Below are positions 17,247-26,164 of a DNA stretch of 41,150 bases, piece by piece. The translations under genes were made by a program, and so were the position numbers. Location of the stretch: positions 1 through 41,150 of the forward strand of contig JALHNI010000045.1 of assembly GCA_022843605.1 (NCBI GenBank), written 5' to 3'. The notes below the pieces were generated by a model. The model saw only the letters and a program-made list of their open reading frames with translations, did not search any database and was not told where the DNA came from. This DNA is from Bryobacter sp. (lineage in GTDB: Bacteria > Acidobacteriota > Terriglobia > Bryobacterales > Bryobacteraceae). Positions within the stretch are counted from its first letter, which is position 1, and every line of letters begins with the position of its first letter.

Positions 17247-18011
17247 TCAATGCCGCGAATAGTAAGAGTACGCCGCCAACCCGAAGCCCACCGCCACCAC
17301 CACCACCCGCACCACACTTACCTTCATTTTGCGCGCTACCCGTGCGCCCATGTACCCGCCGATTGTCGCCGCGATCGCCATTAGAATCGCGTACTTCCAC
17401 ACGATCACCCCCGCCAGCACGAACACCACCACCGTCGTCGCGTTCATCATCCCCGCCAGCACCGACTTTACGGCGTTCATCTGGTGAATGTTCGGAATCC
17501 CCACAAACGCCAGCGAACTCAACATCAGAATCCCGATCCCCGCCCCGAAGTAACCCCCGTAAATCCCCACCAACAATTGGAAAAAGATAATCGCCGCAAT
17601 CGTCCGCGGTGCCGGTTTCTCCTGCGATACCGCCCCCAATTTGCGCGAGATCAACGGCTGCACCAACAGCAACACCGTCGCACCCAGGAGCAACCACGGC
17701 ACCAGATTGGAGAACACCCGTTCCGGCAGCCGCGCCACCAACAGAGACCCGATCACCCCGCCAATCAAACTCGGCGGACCCAGCCGCCATAAGTGCACCC
17801 GGCACTCCGCCAATTCCTTCCGGTAGCCCCAACTCGCCGCCAACGATCCCGGCAACAGCGCCGTCGTACTGGTGGCATTCGCCGCAATCGGCCCCAGCAC
17901 CAACATCAGGCTGGAGAACGTAAACAGCGTCCCCCCTCCCGCAATCGAGTTCACAGCGCCCGCCAACCAGGAGGCGACCGATAGCAATGTCCATTGGGCA
18001 ACAGGATCCAT
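17247..18011 (-). CDS. TauE/SafE-family membrane exporter
   Basis: 254 aa from ATG 18011 (an in-frame TTG at 18020 is less likely). Eight hydrophobic helices in two halves; the first half has 'AGAVNSIAGGGTLFTFSSLM', the second the matching 'GIYGGYFGAGIGILMLSSL', the repeated G-rich loops typical of the TauE/SafE (DUF81) family. Members export sulfite, sulfoacetate or other organic anions; the substrate here is not known. It begins 21 bp after the stop of the P-type ATPase gene on the same strand, so the two are likely co-transcribed. No Shine-Dalgarno is obvious, which fits coupling to the gene upstream. Confidence 0.88.
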   Translation of the reverse strand: MDPVAQWTLLSVASWLAGAVNSIAGGGTLFTFSSLMLVLGPIAANATSTTALLPGSLAASWGYRKELAECRVHLWRLGPPSLIGGVIGSLLVARLPERVFSNLVPWLLLGATVLLLVQPLISRKLGAVSQEKPAPRTIAAIIFFQLLVGIYGGYFGAGIGILMLSSLAFVGIPNIHQMNAVKSVLAGMMNATTVVVFVLAGVIVWKYAILMAIAATIGGYMGARVARKMKVSVVRVVVVAVGFGLAAYSYYSRH

Positions 18012-18032
18012 AAAGCGCAATCTTCGAGGGTA

Positions 18033-19856
18033 TCAGTAGTCCGTCATCTTCCCTTCGCCCAGGCCCACCCGCAGCGCGTTTAGCACCGCCGCCACATCGA
18101 TTGCTTCCTGTGCCAGCGCCCCCGCCGCCGGCGTCAGATACCCGAACCCCGCCAACACCATGCAGATCCCGCTCAACGCCATCCCGCCCACCGCGCTCTG
18201 CAACGCAATCCGCCGCATCCGCCGGCCGATATGGATCAGTTGATCCACGCGCCGTAGCGAAGGCTCCAGAATCGCCGCATCCGCCGCCTGCACCGCAATT
18301 TCGCCTTTGTCACCCAACGCAATCCCCACCGTCGCCGCCAACAACGCCGGCGCATCGTTGATGCCGTCCCCAACGTACAGCACCGGCATCGTGGCTGCGA
18401 TCTCCGTCACAAACCGAACTTTCTCTTCCGGGCTCTGCCCGAACTTCACCTCGGAGATGCCCGCCAGTTCCGCCAGATATCGGACTTCGCTCTCGCGGTC
18501 GCCCGACAACAACACCACCCGCGTCCCGCCATGCCGCTCCCCCAGGTGCCGGATGAAGTCCGGCGCGTCCGGCCGCGGCTGATCTCGAAAGCGCACCAGT
18601 GCCGCGAACTTCCCGCCCATCAGCACCACACACTCCAGGCCCGCGCCTTCCGCCGGTAGGGTCAAGCCCAGCACCCCTGCCCGCTTGCGTCCCGTCACCT
18701 CCACCGCCACTCCACCGGCCGTTGCCACCAGTCCCTGCCCCGGCAACTCCTGCAACGCCGTCACCTCCACCGGCGGCAAGTCCTGGCCGGCTTCCACCAA
18801 AGCCGTCGCCAAAGGATGCCGCGAGTAACGCTCCATGCTGGCCACCGCCCCCAGCACGCTCTCGCGCGCAAAACCCTCACCATAGATCACCTCCGACACG
18901 GCCGGCTTTCCGTACGTCAGCGTTCCCGTCTTGTCGAAGATAAACACCCGGCAGCGGTCGATATCTTCCAGCGCCGCCGCCTTCCGGATCAGAATCCCGT
19001 TCTTCGCCGCCAGCGAAATCGCCCCGATCACCGCCACCGGAATTCCGATCAACAGCGGGCAGGGAGTCGCCACCACAATCACCGAAAGAAAGCGCTCCGC
19101 CGAACCGCTCCACGCCCAGGCCGCACCGGCCATCGCCAGCGCCAACGGCGTGTACCAGGCACCCAACCGCTCCGCCAGCCGACGCATCGCCGGCTGATTC
19201 TCCTCGGTCTCCTGAACCACCTTCATGATCTGCGCGTAACGCGAATCCACCGCGGGCTTGCTCGCCCGAATCGTCAGCGCTGAATCGCCGTTCATCGCCC
19301 CGGACAGCACCGCGGAACCAGGCAGCTTTGCCAATAAATACGGCTCGCCGGTCAGGTATGCCTCGTTCATCGTGCCGTGGCCGGATACCACCACGCCGTC
19401 TACCGGACAGGCCTCATGCGGAAAAATCACCAACTGGTCCCCGGGGCGAATCTCGTCCGCTGGCACGTCCTCGGTCCCTTCACCCACCACGCGATGCGCC
19501 GTCCGCGGCATCCGCTGCGCCAAAGCATCCAGCACTGACGATGCCTTCTTCGTCGCGTACTGTTCCAGCACCGTGCCGCCCGCCAGCATCAGCACGATGA
19601 TCGTACCGGCCAGATACTCCCGCAGGATCACCGACGTCACGATCGACACCATCGCCAGAATGTCGGCATCGAACCGCCCGGTTAGCACCCGCCGAGCCAC
19701 CGTCCAAACCTGTGGAGCCCCGCCCAACAGCAGCGCCAGCACCAGCGGCCACTCTTGGCGCCCATCTTCCAGCCCGGCCCCGTACCGCAGGATCACGTGC
19801 ACCGCGATCCCCGCAAACGCCACGCCCGCGCTCGCTATGTCCCGCGAAAAATTCAT
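18033..19856 (-). CDS. P1B-type metal ATPase with TPC motif
   Basis: 607 aa from ATG 19856 (GTG 19859 is possible). No N-terminal HMA domain or Cys/His-rich metal domain. A TGEP actuator loop, TPCPLL in the sixth TM (Cys about 266), DKTGTLT at D308, SRHPLA and GDGINDAP are present, so it should be catalytically competent. The TM motif is TPC, not CPC (Cu/Zn), SPC (P1B-4) or CPH. The last TM reads 'QEAIDVAAVLNALRVG', where P1B-4 relatives have a His-Glu-Gly-type start. The metal is therefore not predictable. TauE follows 21 bp downstream. A TACACT box precedes the start. Confidence 0.88.
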   Translation of the reverse strand: MNFSRDIASAGVAFAGIAVHVILRYGAGLEDGRQEWPLVLALLLGGAPQVWTVARRVLTGRFDADILAMVSIVTSVILREYLAGTIIVLMLAGGTVLEQYATKKASSVLDALAQRMPRTAHRVVGEGTEDVPADEIRPGDQLVIFPHEACPVDGVVVSGHGTMNEAYLTGEPYLLAKLPGSAVLSGAMNGDSALTIRASKPAVDSRYAQIMKVVQETEENQPAMRRLAERLGAWYTPLALAMAGAAWAWSGSAERFLSVIVVATPCPLLIGIPVAVIGAISLAAKNGILIRKAAALEDIDRCRVFIFDKTGTLTYGKPAVSEVIYGEGFARESVLGAVASMERYSRHPLATALVEAGQDLPPVEVTALQELPGQGLVATAGGVAVEVTGRKRAGVLGLTLPAEGAGLECVVLMGGKFAALVRFRDQPRPDAPDFIRHLGERHGGTRVVLLSGDRESEVRYLAELAGISEVKFGQSPEEKVRFVTEIAATMPVLYVGDGINDAPALLAATVGIALGDKGEIAVQAADAAILEPSLRRVDQLIHIGRRMRRIALQSAVGGMALSGICMVLAGFGYLTPAAGALAQEAIDVAAVLNALRVGLGEGKMTDY

Positions 19857-19870
19857 CACGCCCTAGTGTA
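19857..19870 (-). promoter_or_regulatory. -10 box TACACT, 8 nt before ATG 19856
   Basis: Minus strand TACACT (19870-19865), then 8 nt to ATG 19856, or 5 nt to GTG 19859. It fits the leaderless pattern of neighbouring genes; there is no Shine-Dalgarno. Confidence 0.45.
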
Positions 19871-19896
19871 GGCCGCGGGAGATCGAAGCGATGTCT

Positions 19897-21132
19897 CTAT
19901 TTGGACATCATCTCAGTGGCAAAATGCAACGCCATCGCCCCGCCACGCGGATCTCGATCCCAAATCGCCATCCGTCGCAGATAGTCCTCCAGCGTCGGGA
20001 ACTTGCCCGTCCCCTCGCAAACGTCCATCAATTTTCCGTCGCTCCCCGTCCGCGCCTTGATCGCGTCCCAGGCCCGATTCACCGCCGCCAGATACTGCGC
20101 ACCCTTCAGCCACCCCTCGCGCAAGCCCTGGTGCATCGCCGACGCGATCATCGCCGTCGCCGAAAACTCCTCATACGCCGTCGGATGATCGATCACCTGC
20201 CGCCACATTCCGTTCTTCGTTTGATACGGCATCAAGGCGTCGATCAACCGCCGAAAATCAGCGATCGTCTTCTCCCGGTCCGCCGCGGGCAAGGCTGAAA
20301 TCGTCAGCGCCATCCCAAACGCCGGAAATGCATTGCCGCGCCCCCAGGGCGCCTCGTTCAAAGGCGAATGTCGATACAGGCCGTCACTCCGCAAGCAAAG
20401 CTTCTGCATGAAAGCCAGGTGATCGAGCGCCGCCTCCACATATCGCCGCTCCCCGGTGAGCTTGCCCGCTTGCGCCAGCAACGGGCCGCCCATAAAAACC
20501 GAATCGCTCATTTCGTTATTCAACGCCCGCTGCGCAATGGCGAGGTCGGCCGCCGCCCGCACCCGAGCCACGGCTTCCGGGCTTCCCAACTGCGCAAACA
20601 GCAGATGCCCCGGAAAATGGCTGGCCGTCGCCTTGGCCAACGAATCTTTCTGCCCGCTCAAATACGGCGCCACAATCGCGTCGACATTGGCCCCCATGCG
20701 ATGCCTCGCCATCACCGCCACCGCCGGGATGTACACCACTTCCTTCAGTTCATGTCCGTACACCTTCGCCAACTCCTCCGCCACCTCCTGCGGAGTGCGC
20801 CGCAATCGCCGCGCCCGTTCCAGCGCCAACGGCGAAGCGGCAATCTTGCGCGGCAACTTCGTCACCACCGGCACCTGGCCCTGCAAGGCCGCCTCCAGTG
20901 AAGGCATCGGCACCGCGGTCAACACCAGATCCGGCGCCGCGCTATGGATCGTTCTCCAGACGTGATGCGCCGCCCCGTTCTCCCGGTAAGCGGCACCCGC
21001 CGGCGGAAACTGCGCCTCCAACGCGGGCAGTGCGATCACCTCGTACCGCTTCGGCACCTTCACCTCGCCGATCGTCACAATCCGTGTCGCCGCCATCGCC
21101 GTCGTCGCCAGTAGATAAAGGAGTGCCCGCAT
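19897..21132 (-). CDS. Exported GH88/GH105-like glycosyl hydrolase
   Basis: 411 aa. ATG 21132 chosen: GGGAG lies 8 nt upstream and a signal peptide follows (MRALLYLLATTAMAA). The frame is open far upstream but that text shadows the DUF1592 gene. The C-terminal two thirds look like an (alpha/alpha)6 barrel of unsaturated glucuronyl/rhamnogalacturonyl hydrolases: MSDSVFMGGPLLAQAGKLTG with the catalytic-type Asp, 'PWGRGNAFPAFGMALTI', QTKNGMWRQVIDHP and 'AYEEFSATAMIASAM'. These enzymes hydrate the double bond left by polysaccharide lyases on uronic acids. The first 120 residues ('EVKVPKRYEVIALP' onward) are an extra domain I do not recognise. Divergent from the DUF1592 gene with only 33 bp between starts. 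Confidence 0.8.
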   Translation of the reverse strand: MRALLYLLATTAMAATRIVTIGEVKVPKRYEVIALPALEAQFPPAGAAYRENGAAHHVWRTIHSAAPDLVLTAVPMPSLEAALQGQVPVVTKLPRKIAASPLALERARRLRRTPQEVAEELAKVYGHELKEVVYIPAVAVMARHRMGANVDAIVAPYLSGQKDSLAKATASHFPGHLLFAQLGSPEAVARVRAAADLAIAQRALNNEMSDSVFMGGPLLAQAGKLTGERRYVEAALDHLAFMQKLCLRSDGLYRHSPLNEAPWGRGNAFPAFGMALTISALPAADREKTIADFRRLIDALMPYQTKNGMWRQVIDHPTAYEEFSATAMIASAMHQGLREGWLKGAQYLAAVNRAWDAIKARTGSDGKLMDVCEGTGKFPTLEDYLRRMAIWDRDPRGGAMALHFATEMMSK

Positions 21133-21152
21133 AGTTGAAGCTCCCATGGTAG

Positions 21153-21165
21153 TAAAGTTGGGTGT
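21153..21165 (+). promoter_or_regulatory. -10 box TAAAGT, 7 nt before GTG 21166
   Basis: TAAAGT (21153-21158), 7 nt, GTG. It sits in the 33-bp gap to the divergent GH88 gene, so any -35 lies over the GH88 start. No Shine-Dalgarno is present. Confidence 0.5.
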
Positions 21166-23436
21166 GTGTTGATCCTCACCTACAGCCTGTTGCTGGCCGC
21201 CACACCTGAAGCCTTCACACACGCTGTGCGTCCGGCCCTCCAACAACACTGCGGCGCCTGTCACAGCGCCAAAAGCCGCGTCAATTTCCTCAAGGCTGAA
21301 TCCGCCGCCGACATCCAGGCCCAGCGCGGACTCTGGCGCAACGTCGCCACCCAAATCCGCAATCGCACCATGCCGCCCGCCCCGGCCAAAATCACTGAAG
21401 CCGAACGCCTCGAAGTCGCCACCTGGATCGACGACCGCCTCCGCCAAACCGCCTGCGATGCCGGCAGCTTCGCCGGACCCGCCCTCGTCAAACGCCTCAA
21501 CCGCCGCGAATACCGCAACACCGTCCGCGACCTCCTCGGCATCGACTTTGCCGTCAACGAAATCTTCCCCGCCGACGGCACCGGCGGCGAAGGCTTCGAC
21601 ACCAATGGCGAAACCCTTTACGTCCCCCCCATGCTGATGGAGCGCTACCTCGAAGCCGCCCAGCAGATCCTGGACCGCGTCATCATCACTCCCGCCCTCA
21701 ATCGCACCATCAGCGCCAATTCCCTCCGCCCCGACTACACCGGCACCGGGCCCACCCGCATCGTCCTTCCCGGCGACGAAATCTCCATCCCCATCACCGT
21801 CTATGCCGACGGCGACTACGAAATGCGCGTTCTGCAGGAACGCTCCACCCAACACCCGCTCACCTACACCGTCACCGTGGACGGCAAACCCGCCGGCACG
21901 GGCAACATTGCCCGCTACGAAAGCAAAGGTCCCAACGGCGCCACCCGTGTCGTCCGCGTCAGCAAAGGCTCCCACGTCTTTGGGGTCAAGGCCAATGAGC
22001 ATCCGCTCGAGGTCTATAGCCTCACTCTGAATCAGCGACTCACGGGGATCTCCGCCGAGAAGCGCGCGGCTCACTATCGCCTCTTTCAAATGGAACCCGG
22101 CGAGACGCCGCTCAATCCTCGCGCCGCGGCCCGCCGCCTCATCGCGCGCTTCCTCCGCCAAAGCTTCCGCCGCCCCGTCACCGAAGCCGAAATCGAGCGC
22201 ATCATGTCCCTCTACGATCGCGCCGCCGTCCGCGACGATCCTTACGAGGAACGCATCAAGCTCGCCCTCAAAGCCATCCTCGTCTCGCCCTCCTTCCTCA
22301 TCCGCGTTGAGCAGCCCCACGCCAAACCCGGCATCCAACCCCTCTCCGGCTACGAACTCGCCACCCGCCTTTCGTACTTCCTGTGGTCCACGATGCCCGA
22401 CGCGGAACTGTCCGGCCTCGCCGATCAGGGCAAGCTGCAGGATCCCCAGGTCCTCGCCGCTCAAGTCGACCGTCTCCTCGACGATCCTCGCTCCCGCGTC
22501 TTCGCCAATTCCTTCATCGGACAATGGCTCGGCACCAAGGATCTCGGTGGCCGCGTCGCCCCCACCATCAACGACGTCGCCGACTTCTACACGCCCGAAA
22601 TCGCCGCTGACCTCCGCGAGGAACCCATCATGCTCTTCCAGCACATCGTCGGCGAGAATCGCAGCCTGCTGGACCTGCTCAACGCCAATTACACCTACCT
22701 CACCGAACGCCTCGTTCGCTTCTACCAGGTCGAAGGCCAGTTCCCCCAGGTCCGCGGCAACGTCTTCCAGAAAGTCCAATGGCCCGACGACCGCCGCGCC
22801 GGCGTCCTCGGCATGGGCGCCGTTCTCGCCATGACCTCCAGCTTCAAACAGACCAGCCCCGTCCTGCGCGGCGCCTGGGTCCTCGACACCCTCTTCGGCA
22901 CTCCCGTCCCACCGCCGCCCCCCGACGTTCCCCCGCTCGACACCGCGGCCGCAAAAAAAGAAAAACTCACCATCCGGCAGAAGCTCCTCAAGCACCGTGA
23001 GAACCAGACCTGCGCCACCTGCCACAACCTCATGGACCCCATCGGCTTTGGCCTCGAAAACTTCGACTGGATGGGCCGCTGGCGCACGGAAGACAACGGC
23101 CAGCCCATTGACGCCGCCGGCAGCCTCCCGGGCGGCGATCGCTTCGAAGGCCCCGTCGCCCTACGCAATGTCCTGCTCAAGCGTCAGGACGAATTCCTGC
23201 GTCACCTCACCGCCAAAGTCTTGGGCTACTCCCTCGGCCGCGCCCTGCAGGACGCTGACCACTGCACCGTCCAGCGCCTCGTCGACGCCGTCGCTAAAGA
23301 CGGCTATCGCGCCAGAACACTGCTTCGCGAAATTGTTTTAAGCGTTCCCTTCCGCAATTCGCAAGCCGACGCCCGCCTTGTGGAACCGCCCGCCGCGCCG
23401 CCCAAACGGATCAAAATCACCGAAAAAGATAAGTAG
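21166..23436 (+). CDS. DUF1592-type protein with two CxxCH motifs
   Basis: 756 aa with a short signal peptide (LILTYSLLLAATPEA). Order: cytochrome-c-like domain with CGACH near residue 26; DUF1587 ('LVKRLNRREYRNTVRDLLGI', about 108-128); a carbohydrate-binding-like beta domain (about 185-285); DUF1595; DUF1592 ('LATRLSYFLWSTMPDAEL', about 400); DUF1588 with a second CxxCH (TCATCHNLMDPIGFGLENFD); DUF1585 ('LGYSLGRALQDAD'). This full planctomycete-type chain is common in Planctomycetota, Verrucomicrobiota and Solibacter-like Acidobacteriota, next to a DUF1552 gene. Likely a periplasmic haem protein; the reaction is unknown. GTG start (TTG 21169 possible). Confidence 0.9.
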   Translation: MLILTYSLLLAATPEAFTHAVRPALQQHCGACHSAKSRVNFLKAESAADIQAQRGLWRNVATQIRNRTMPPAPAKITEAERLEVATWIDDRLRQTACDAGSFAGPALVKRLNRREYRNTVRDLLGIDFAVNEIFPADGTGGEGFDTNGETLYVPPMLMERYLEAAQQILDRVIITPALNRTISANSLRPDYTGTGPTRIVLPGDEISIPITVYADGDYEMRVLQERSTQHPLTYTVTVDGKPAGTGNIARYESKGPNGATRVVRVSKGSHVFGVKANEHPLEVYSLTLNQRLTGISAEKRAAHYRLFQMEPGETPLNPRAAARRLIARFLRQSFRRPVTEAEIERIMSLYDRAAVRDDPYEERIKLALKAILVSPSFLIRVEQPHAKPGIQPLSGYELATRLSYFLWSTMPDAELSGLADQGKLQDPQVLAAQVDRLLDDPRSRVFANSFIGQWLGTKDLGGRVAPTINDVADFYTPEIAADLREEPIMLFQHIVGENRSLLDLLNANYTYLTERLVRFYQVEGQFPQVRGNVFQKVQWPDDRRAGVLGMGAVLAMTSSFKQTSPVLRGAWVLDTLFGTPVPPPPPDVPPLDTAAAKKEKLTIRQKLLKHRENQTCATCHNLMDPIGFGLENFDWMGRWRTEDNGQPIDAAGSLPGGDRFEGPVALRNVLLKRQDEFLRHLTAKVLGYSLGRALQDADHCTVQRLVDAVAKDGYRARTLLREIVLSVPFRNSQADARLVEPPAAPPKRIKITEKDK

Positions 23437-23456
23437 ACTAAGGACAGAGGTAAACG

Positions 23457-24812
23457 ATGTTTAAGCCGATCTCCCGCCGCACCTTGTTGCGTGGCACTGG
23501 CGTAGCGCTCTCGCTGCCCTGGCTCGAAGTGATGGCTGCGGACAAGCTCGCTGAACCACCTCTGCGCGCCGCCTTCATGTTCATGCCGAACGGCGTCCGG
23601 CCCGACCATTGGACCCCGCCCGGCGACAGCGAACAGTACGAAATCACCCCGCACCTCAAGCCCCTTGAAGGCCTAAAAGACGACTTCATCCTCCTCGAAA
23701 ACCTCTGGAACAAAAACGCCGTCGGCCGCAATGGACACTGGCCCAAAGACCCCATCTGGCTCTCTGGCGGCTACGTCCAACGCACCACCGGCAGCGACCT
23801 CGATGTCGGCGCCATCTCGCTCGACCAGAAGATCGCCCAACACCTCGGCACCCTCACGCCCCTCCCCACTCTTGAACTCGGCATCGACAGCCCCCGCTCC
23901 GGCATCGACACCGCCGGCGGCGGCTTCGCCCGCATCTACGGCTCCTTTATCTCCTGGCGCGATCCCCATACGCCCGTCCCCAAAGAGATCGTGCCGCAAC
24001 TGGCCTTTGACCGGCTCTTCCGCAATCCTGGTCCCTCCGTCACCGCCGGCCTTGATCCCTCCAGCCCTGCCGTCATGAAGAGCCTCCAGCGCGACGACAC
24101 CAGCGTTCTCGACCTCGTACTCGAAGACGCCAAAAGCCTGCGCCGCAAAGGCAGCGCCGCCGACCGCAACAAGCTCGACGAATACTTCGAGTCCGTCCGC
24201 AGCGTCGAGCAGCGCATGGAAGCCGCCCTCCGTCCGCAAAAGCGCTGGATCAATCAAGGCAAGCTGCCCATGGAGCGCCCCGCCCCCGGCATCCCGGCCA
24301 CCCACGCCGAGCATGTCCGCCTCATGCTCGATATCCTCGTCCTCTCCTTCTGGACCGACTCCACCCGCGTCGCCACCTTCATGTTCGGCGACGCCCAAAC
24401 CGGCCAGGATTACTCGTTCCTTCCCGGCGTCAAGGGCGGCTTCCATAGCCTTTCGCACCACCTCAACGAGGCCGCCAAAATGGAGCAGTACCAGAAAGTG
24501 GTCACCTGGCACTCCGAGCAAATGGCCTACTTCCTCAACAAGGTCAAGTCCATCGACGAGGGCGGCCGTTCCATGCTCGATAGCTCGATGATCCTCTACG
24601 GCTCTACCCTCAAAGACGGCAACCGCCACGACCCCGAAAATCTGCCCCTGCTTCTCGCCGGCCGCGGCAAAGGCACGCTCCGTCCCGGACGCCGTCTCCG
24701 CGCCCCCGCGCTTACGCCGCTCTGCAACCTACACCTCGCTCTGCTGCATCGCATGGGCATCCAGGATGAGCGCTTCGGTGACAGCACCGGCGTCCTCGCC
24801 GGCCTCAGCTAA
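23457..24812 (+). CDS. DUF1552 protein, Tat-exported
   Basis: 451 aa with a twin-arginine signal (SRRTLLRGTGVALSLPWLE) and an AGAGG Shine-Dalgarno. Hallmarks of DUF1552: 'RAAFMFMPNGVRPDHW', 'LEGLKDDFILLENL', 'NGHWPKDPIWLSGG', SLDQKIA, 'MLDILVLSFWTDSTRVATFM', and a C-terminal 'LTPLCNLHLALLHRMGI'. The fold is thought to belong to the alkaline-phosphatase/sulfatase-like group, but classic metal ligands are not obvious, and no activity is known to me. It lies 20 bp after the DUF1592 gene; the two are nearly always paired in other genomes, so they probably work together in the periplasm. The DUF3748 gene starts 6 bp downstream. Confidence 0.92.
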   Translation: MFKPISRRTLLRGTGVALSLPWLEVMAADKLAEPPLRAAFMFMPNGVRPDHWTPPGDSEQYEITPHLKPLEGLKDDFILLENLWNKNAVGRNGHWPKDPIWLSGGYVQRTTGSDLDVGAISLDQKIAQHLGTLTPLPTLELGIDSPRSGIDTAGGGFARIYGSFISWRDPHTPVPKEIVPQLAFDRLFRNPGPSVTAGLDPSSPAVMKSLQRDDTSVLDLVLEDAKSLRRKGSAADRNKLDEYFESVRSVEQRMEAALRPQKRWINQGKLPMERPAPGIPATHAEHVRLMLDILVLSFWTDSTRVATFMFGDAQTGQDYSFLPGVKGGFHSLSHHLNEAAKMEQYQKVVTWHSEQMAYFLNKVKSIDEGGRSMLDSSMILYGSTLKDGNRHDPENLPLLLAGRGKGTLRPGRRLRAPALTPLCNLHLALLHRMGIQDERFGDSTGVLAGLS

Positions 24813-24818
24813 ATCAAC

Positions 24819-26106
24819 TTGCGTCTCCTTGGCACCTTGCTCTTGATCTCCACCGCCATCGCGCAGGAGCGGCAACTCACCACCGCTCCGCGCAATCACG
24901 CCCTCGATAACAACGACAACTACTCCGCCAACGACCGTTTCCTCTGCTTCGATACCCGCATGACCCACGTCTTCGCCAACGGCGCTTCCGCCTCCATCAT
25001 GAAGGTGGACGTCCGCACAGGCGAAGAGTCCGTCGTTCATGAGCCGCAGCCCGCCGTCATCACCCAAACCCAGGTCGCGCCCGGCGTCATCGCGGCTTCT
25101 TACCACCCCTCCGCCGACGAAATCGTCTTCATCCATGGGCCGCTCCTCAGCGAGACCGCCGAACTCGGCTTCTACGCCAACCAACCGCCGCGGAGCTGTC
25201 GCCCAGGCCGACGGCACCAGCGGCGCACGCTTTCTGGATCATCGCGACGTCACCTCCGCCGTCACCCCACCCGGTGCCCAACGCGGCGGCACCCATCGCC
25301 ACGAATACAGCGGCGACGGCCAGCGCATCGGCTTCACCTACGACGATCACCTCCTGCCCGGCTACGGCCGCACGGTCGGCATGCTCGTCCCCCGCAACGA
25401 TGCACCCGGCGGCGCAACCCACTGGTTCACCATTCTCGTCCCCGTCGTCCCTCAGAACGACGCCCGCCCCGGCGATCTGGTCTCCGCAACCTCTGACTCT
25501 TGGGTCGGCCGCCACGGTCTCCTGCGCGCCTTCATCGGTCGCGTGAAAGAAGCGGACGGCACCTTCCACAATTCGCTCTACGTCGTCGACATCCCCGCCA
25601 ACGTCGATGTCACCACCGCCCAGGCCGGCACCCGTAACACCTTCCCCACGCCGCCCCAAAGCGTCCGCGTCCGCCGGCTCACCCACACTAATCATCAAGG
25701 CATCGTCCGCGGCTCACCCGATGGCCAACGCATTGCCTACCTCGCCCAGGACGCCAACGGCAAATGGCAGGTCTTCCTGATCGGCGTCGATGGCCAGGGC
25801 GTCACCCAGCTCACCCGCTTCCCCGCCGGAGTCCGGCATGGCGCCCGCTGGCACCCGTCAGGACACTCGCTCGCCGTCGTCATGGACCAAGGCATCGCCG
25901 TCGTCTCCACCCGACCCGGCGCGAACTTCGGCAAGTCCGTCATGCTCACCAAACAAGCCGGAATCGAAGGCCTCGTCTGGTCGAACCGCGGCCGTCAACT
26001 CGCCTACAACCGTCGCGTCCCCCACCCCAGCGGCGCCAAGGATGGCGAAGCACTCCCCTTCCTGCAGATCTTCACCATCCCCGTTCCCGATAGAATCCTG
26101 AATTGA
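24819..26106 (+). pseudogene. DUF3748 (YidR-like) propeller protein, frameshifted by a 4-bp duplication
   Basis: TTG start, signal peptide 'LRLLGTLLLISTAIAQ'. The first frame runs to 'HPSADEIVFIHGP...ELGFYAN' and then reads nonsense; the second frame carries 'NRRGAVAQADGTSGARFLDH' and 'ALRGG'-like 'AQRGGTHRHEYSGDGQRIGF'. CCAA is present twice in tandem at 25177-25184; removing one copy reads FYANRRGAVAQ and gives one 427-aa protein. This matches the E. coli YidR/DUF3748 pattern (VHP...FIHGP, then a GG.H.H..S.DG element), a predicted beta-propeller of unknown function. Later WD40/TolB-like blades ('RGSPDGQRIAYLAQDANGKW', 'GARWHPSGHSLAV') are intact. It ends the DUF1592-DUF1552 operon. The break may be real or an assembly error. 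Confidence 0.8.
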
Positions 26107-26149
26107 GCGCTCCGCCCTCCAGGTCTTGAACCTCTATCTGCCGAACCCC

Positions 26150-26164
26150 TAGACTGGAGTTCAG
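26150..26164 (+). promoter_or_regulatory. -10-like TAGACT, 9 nt before ATG 26165
   Basis: TAGACT (26150-26155) then 9 nt including GGAG, and ATG. The same box appears before the amidohydrolase gene. The leader would be very short or absent. Confidence 0.4.

Noticed and set aside
21148..23025. Long minus-strand extension upstream of the GH88-like gene
   Set aside because: Gly/Glu/Asp/Val-rich antisense text of the DUF1592 gene, a usual effect of high GC; the signal peptide and Shine-Dalgarno place the start at 21132.
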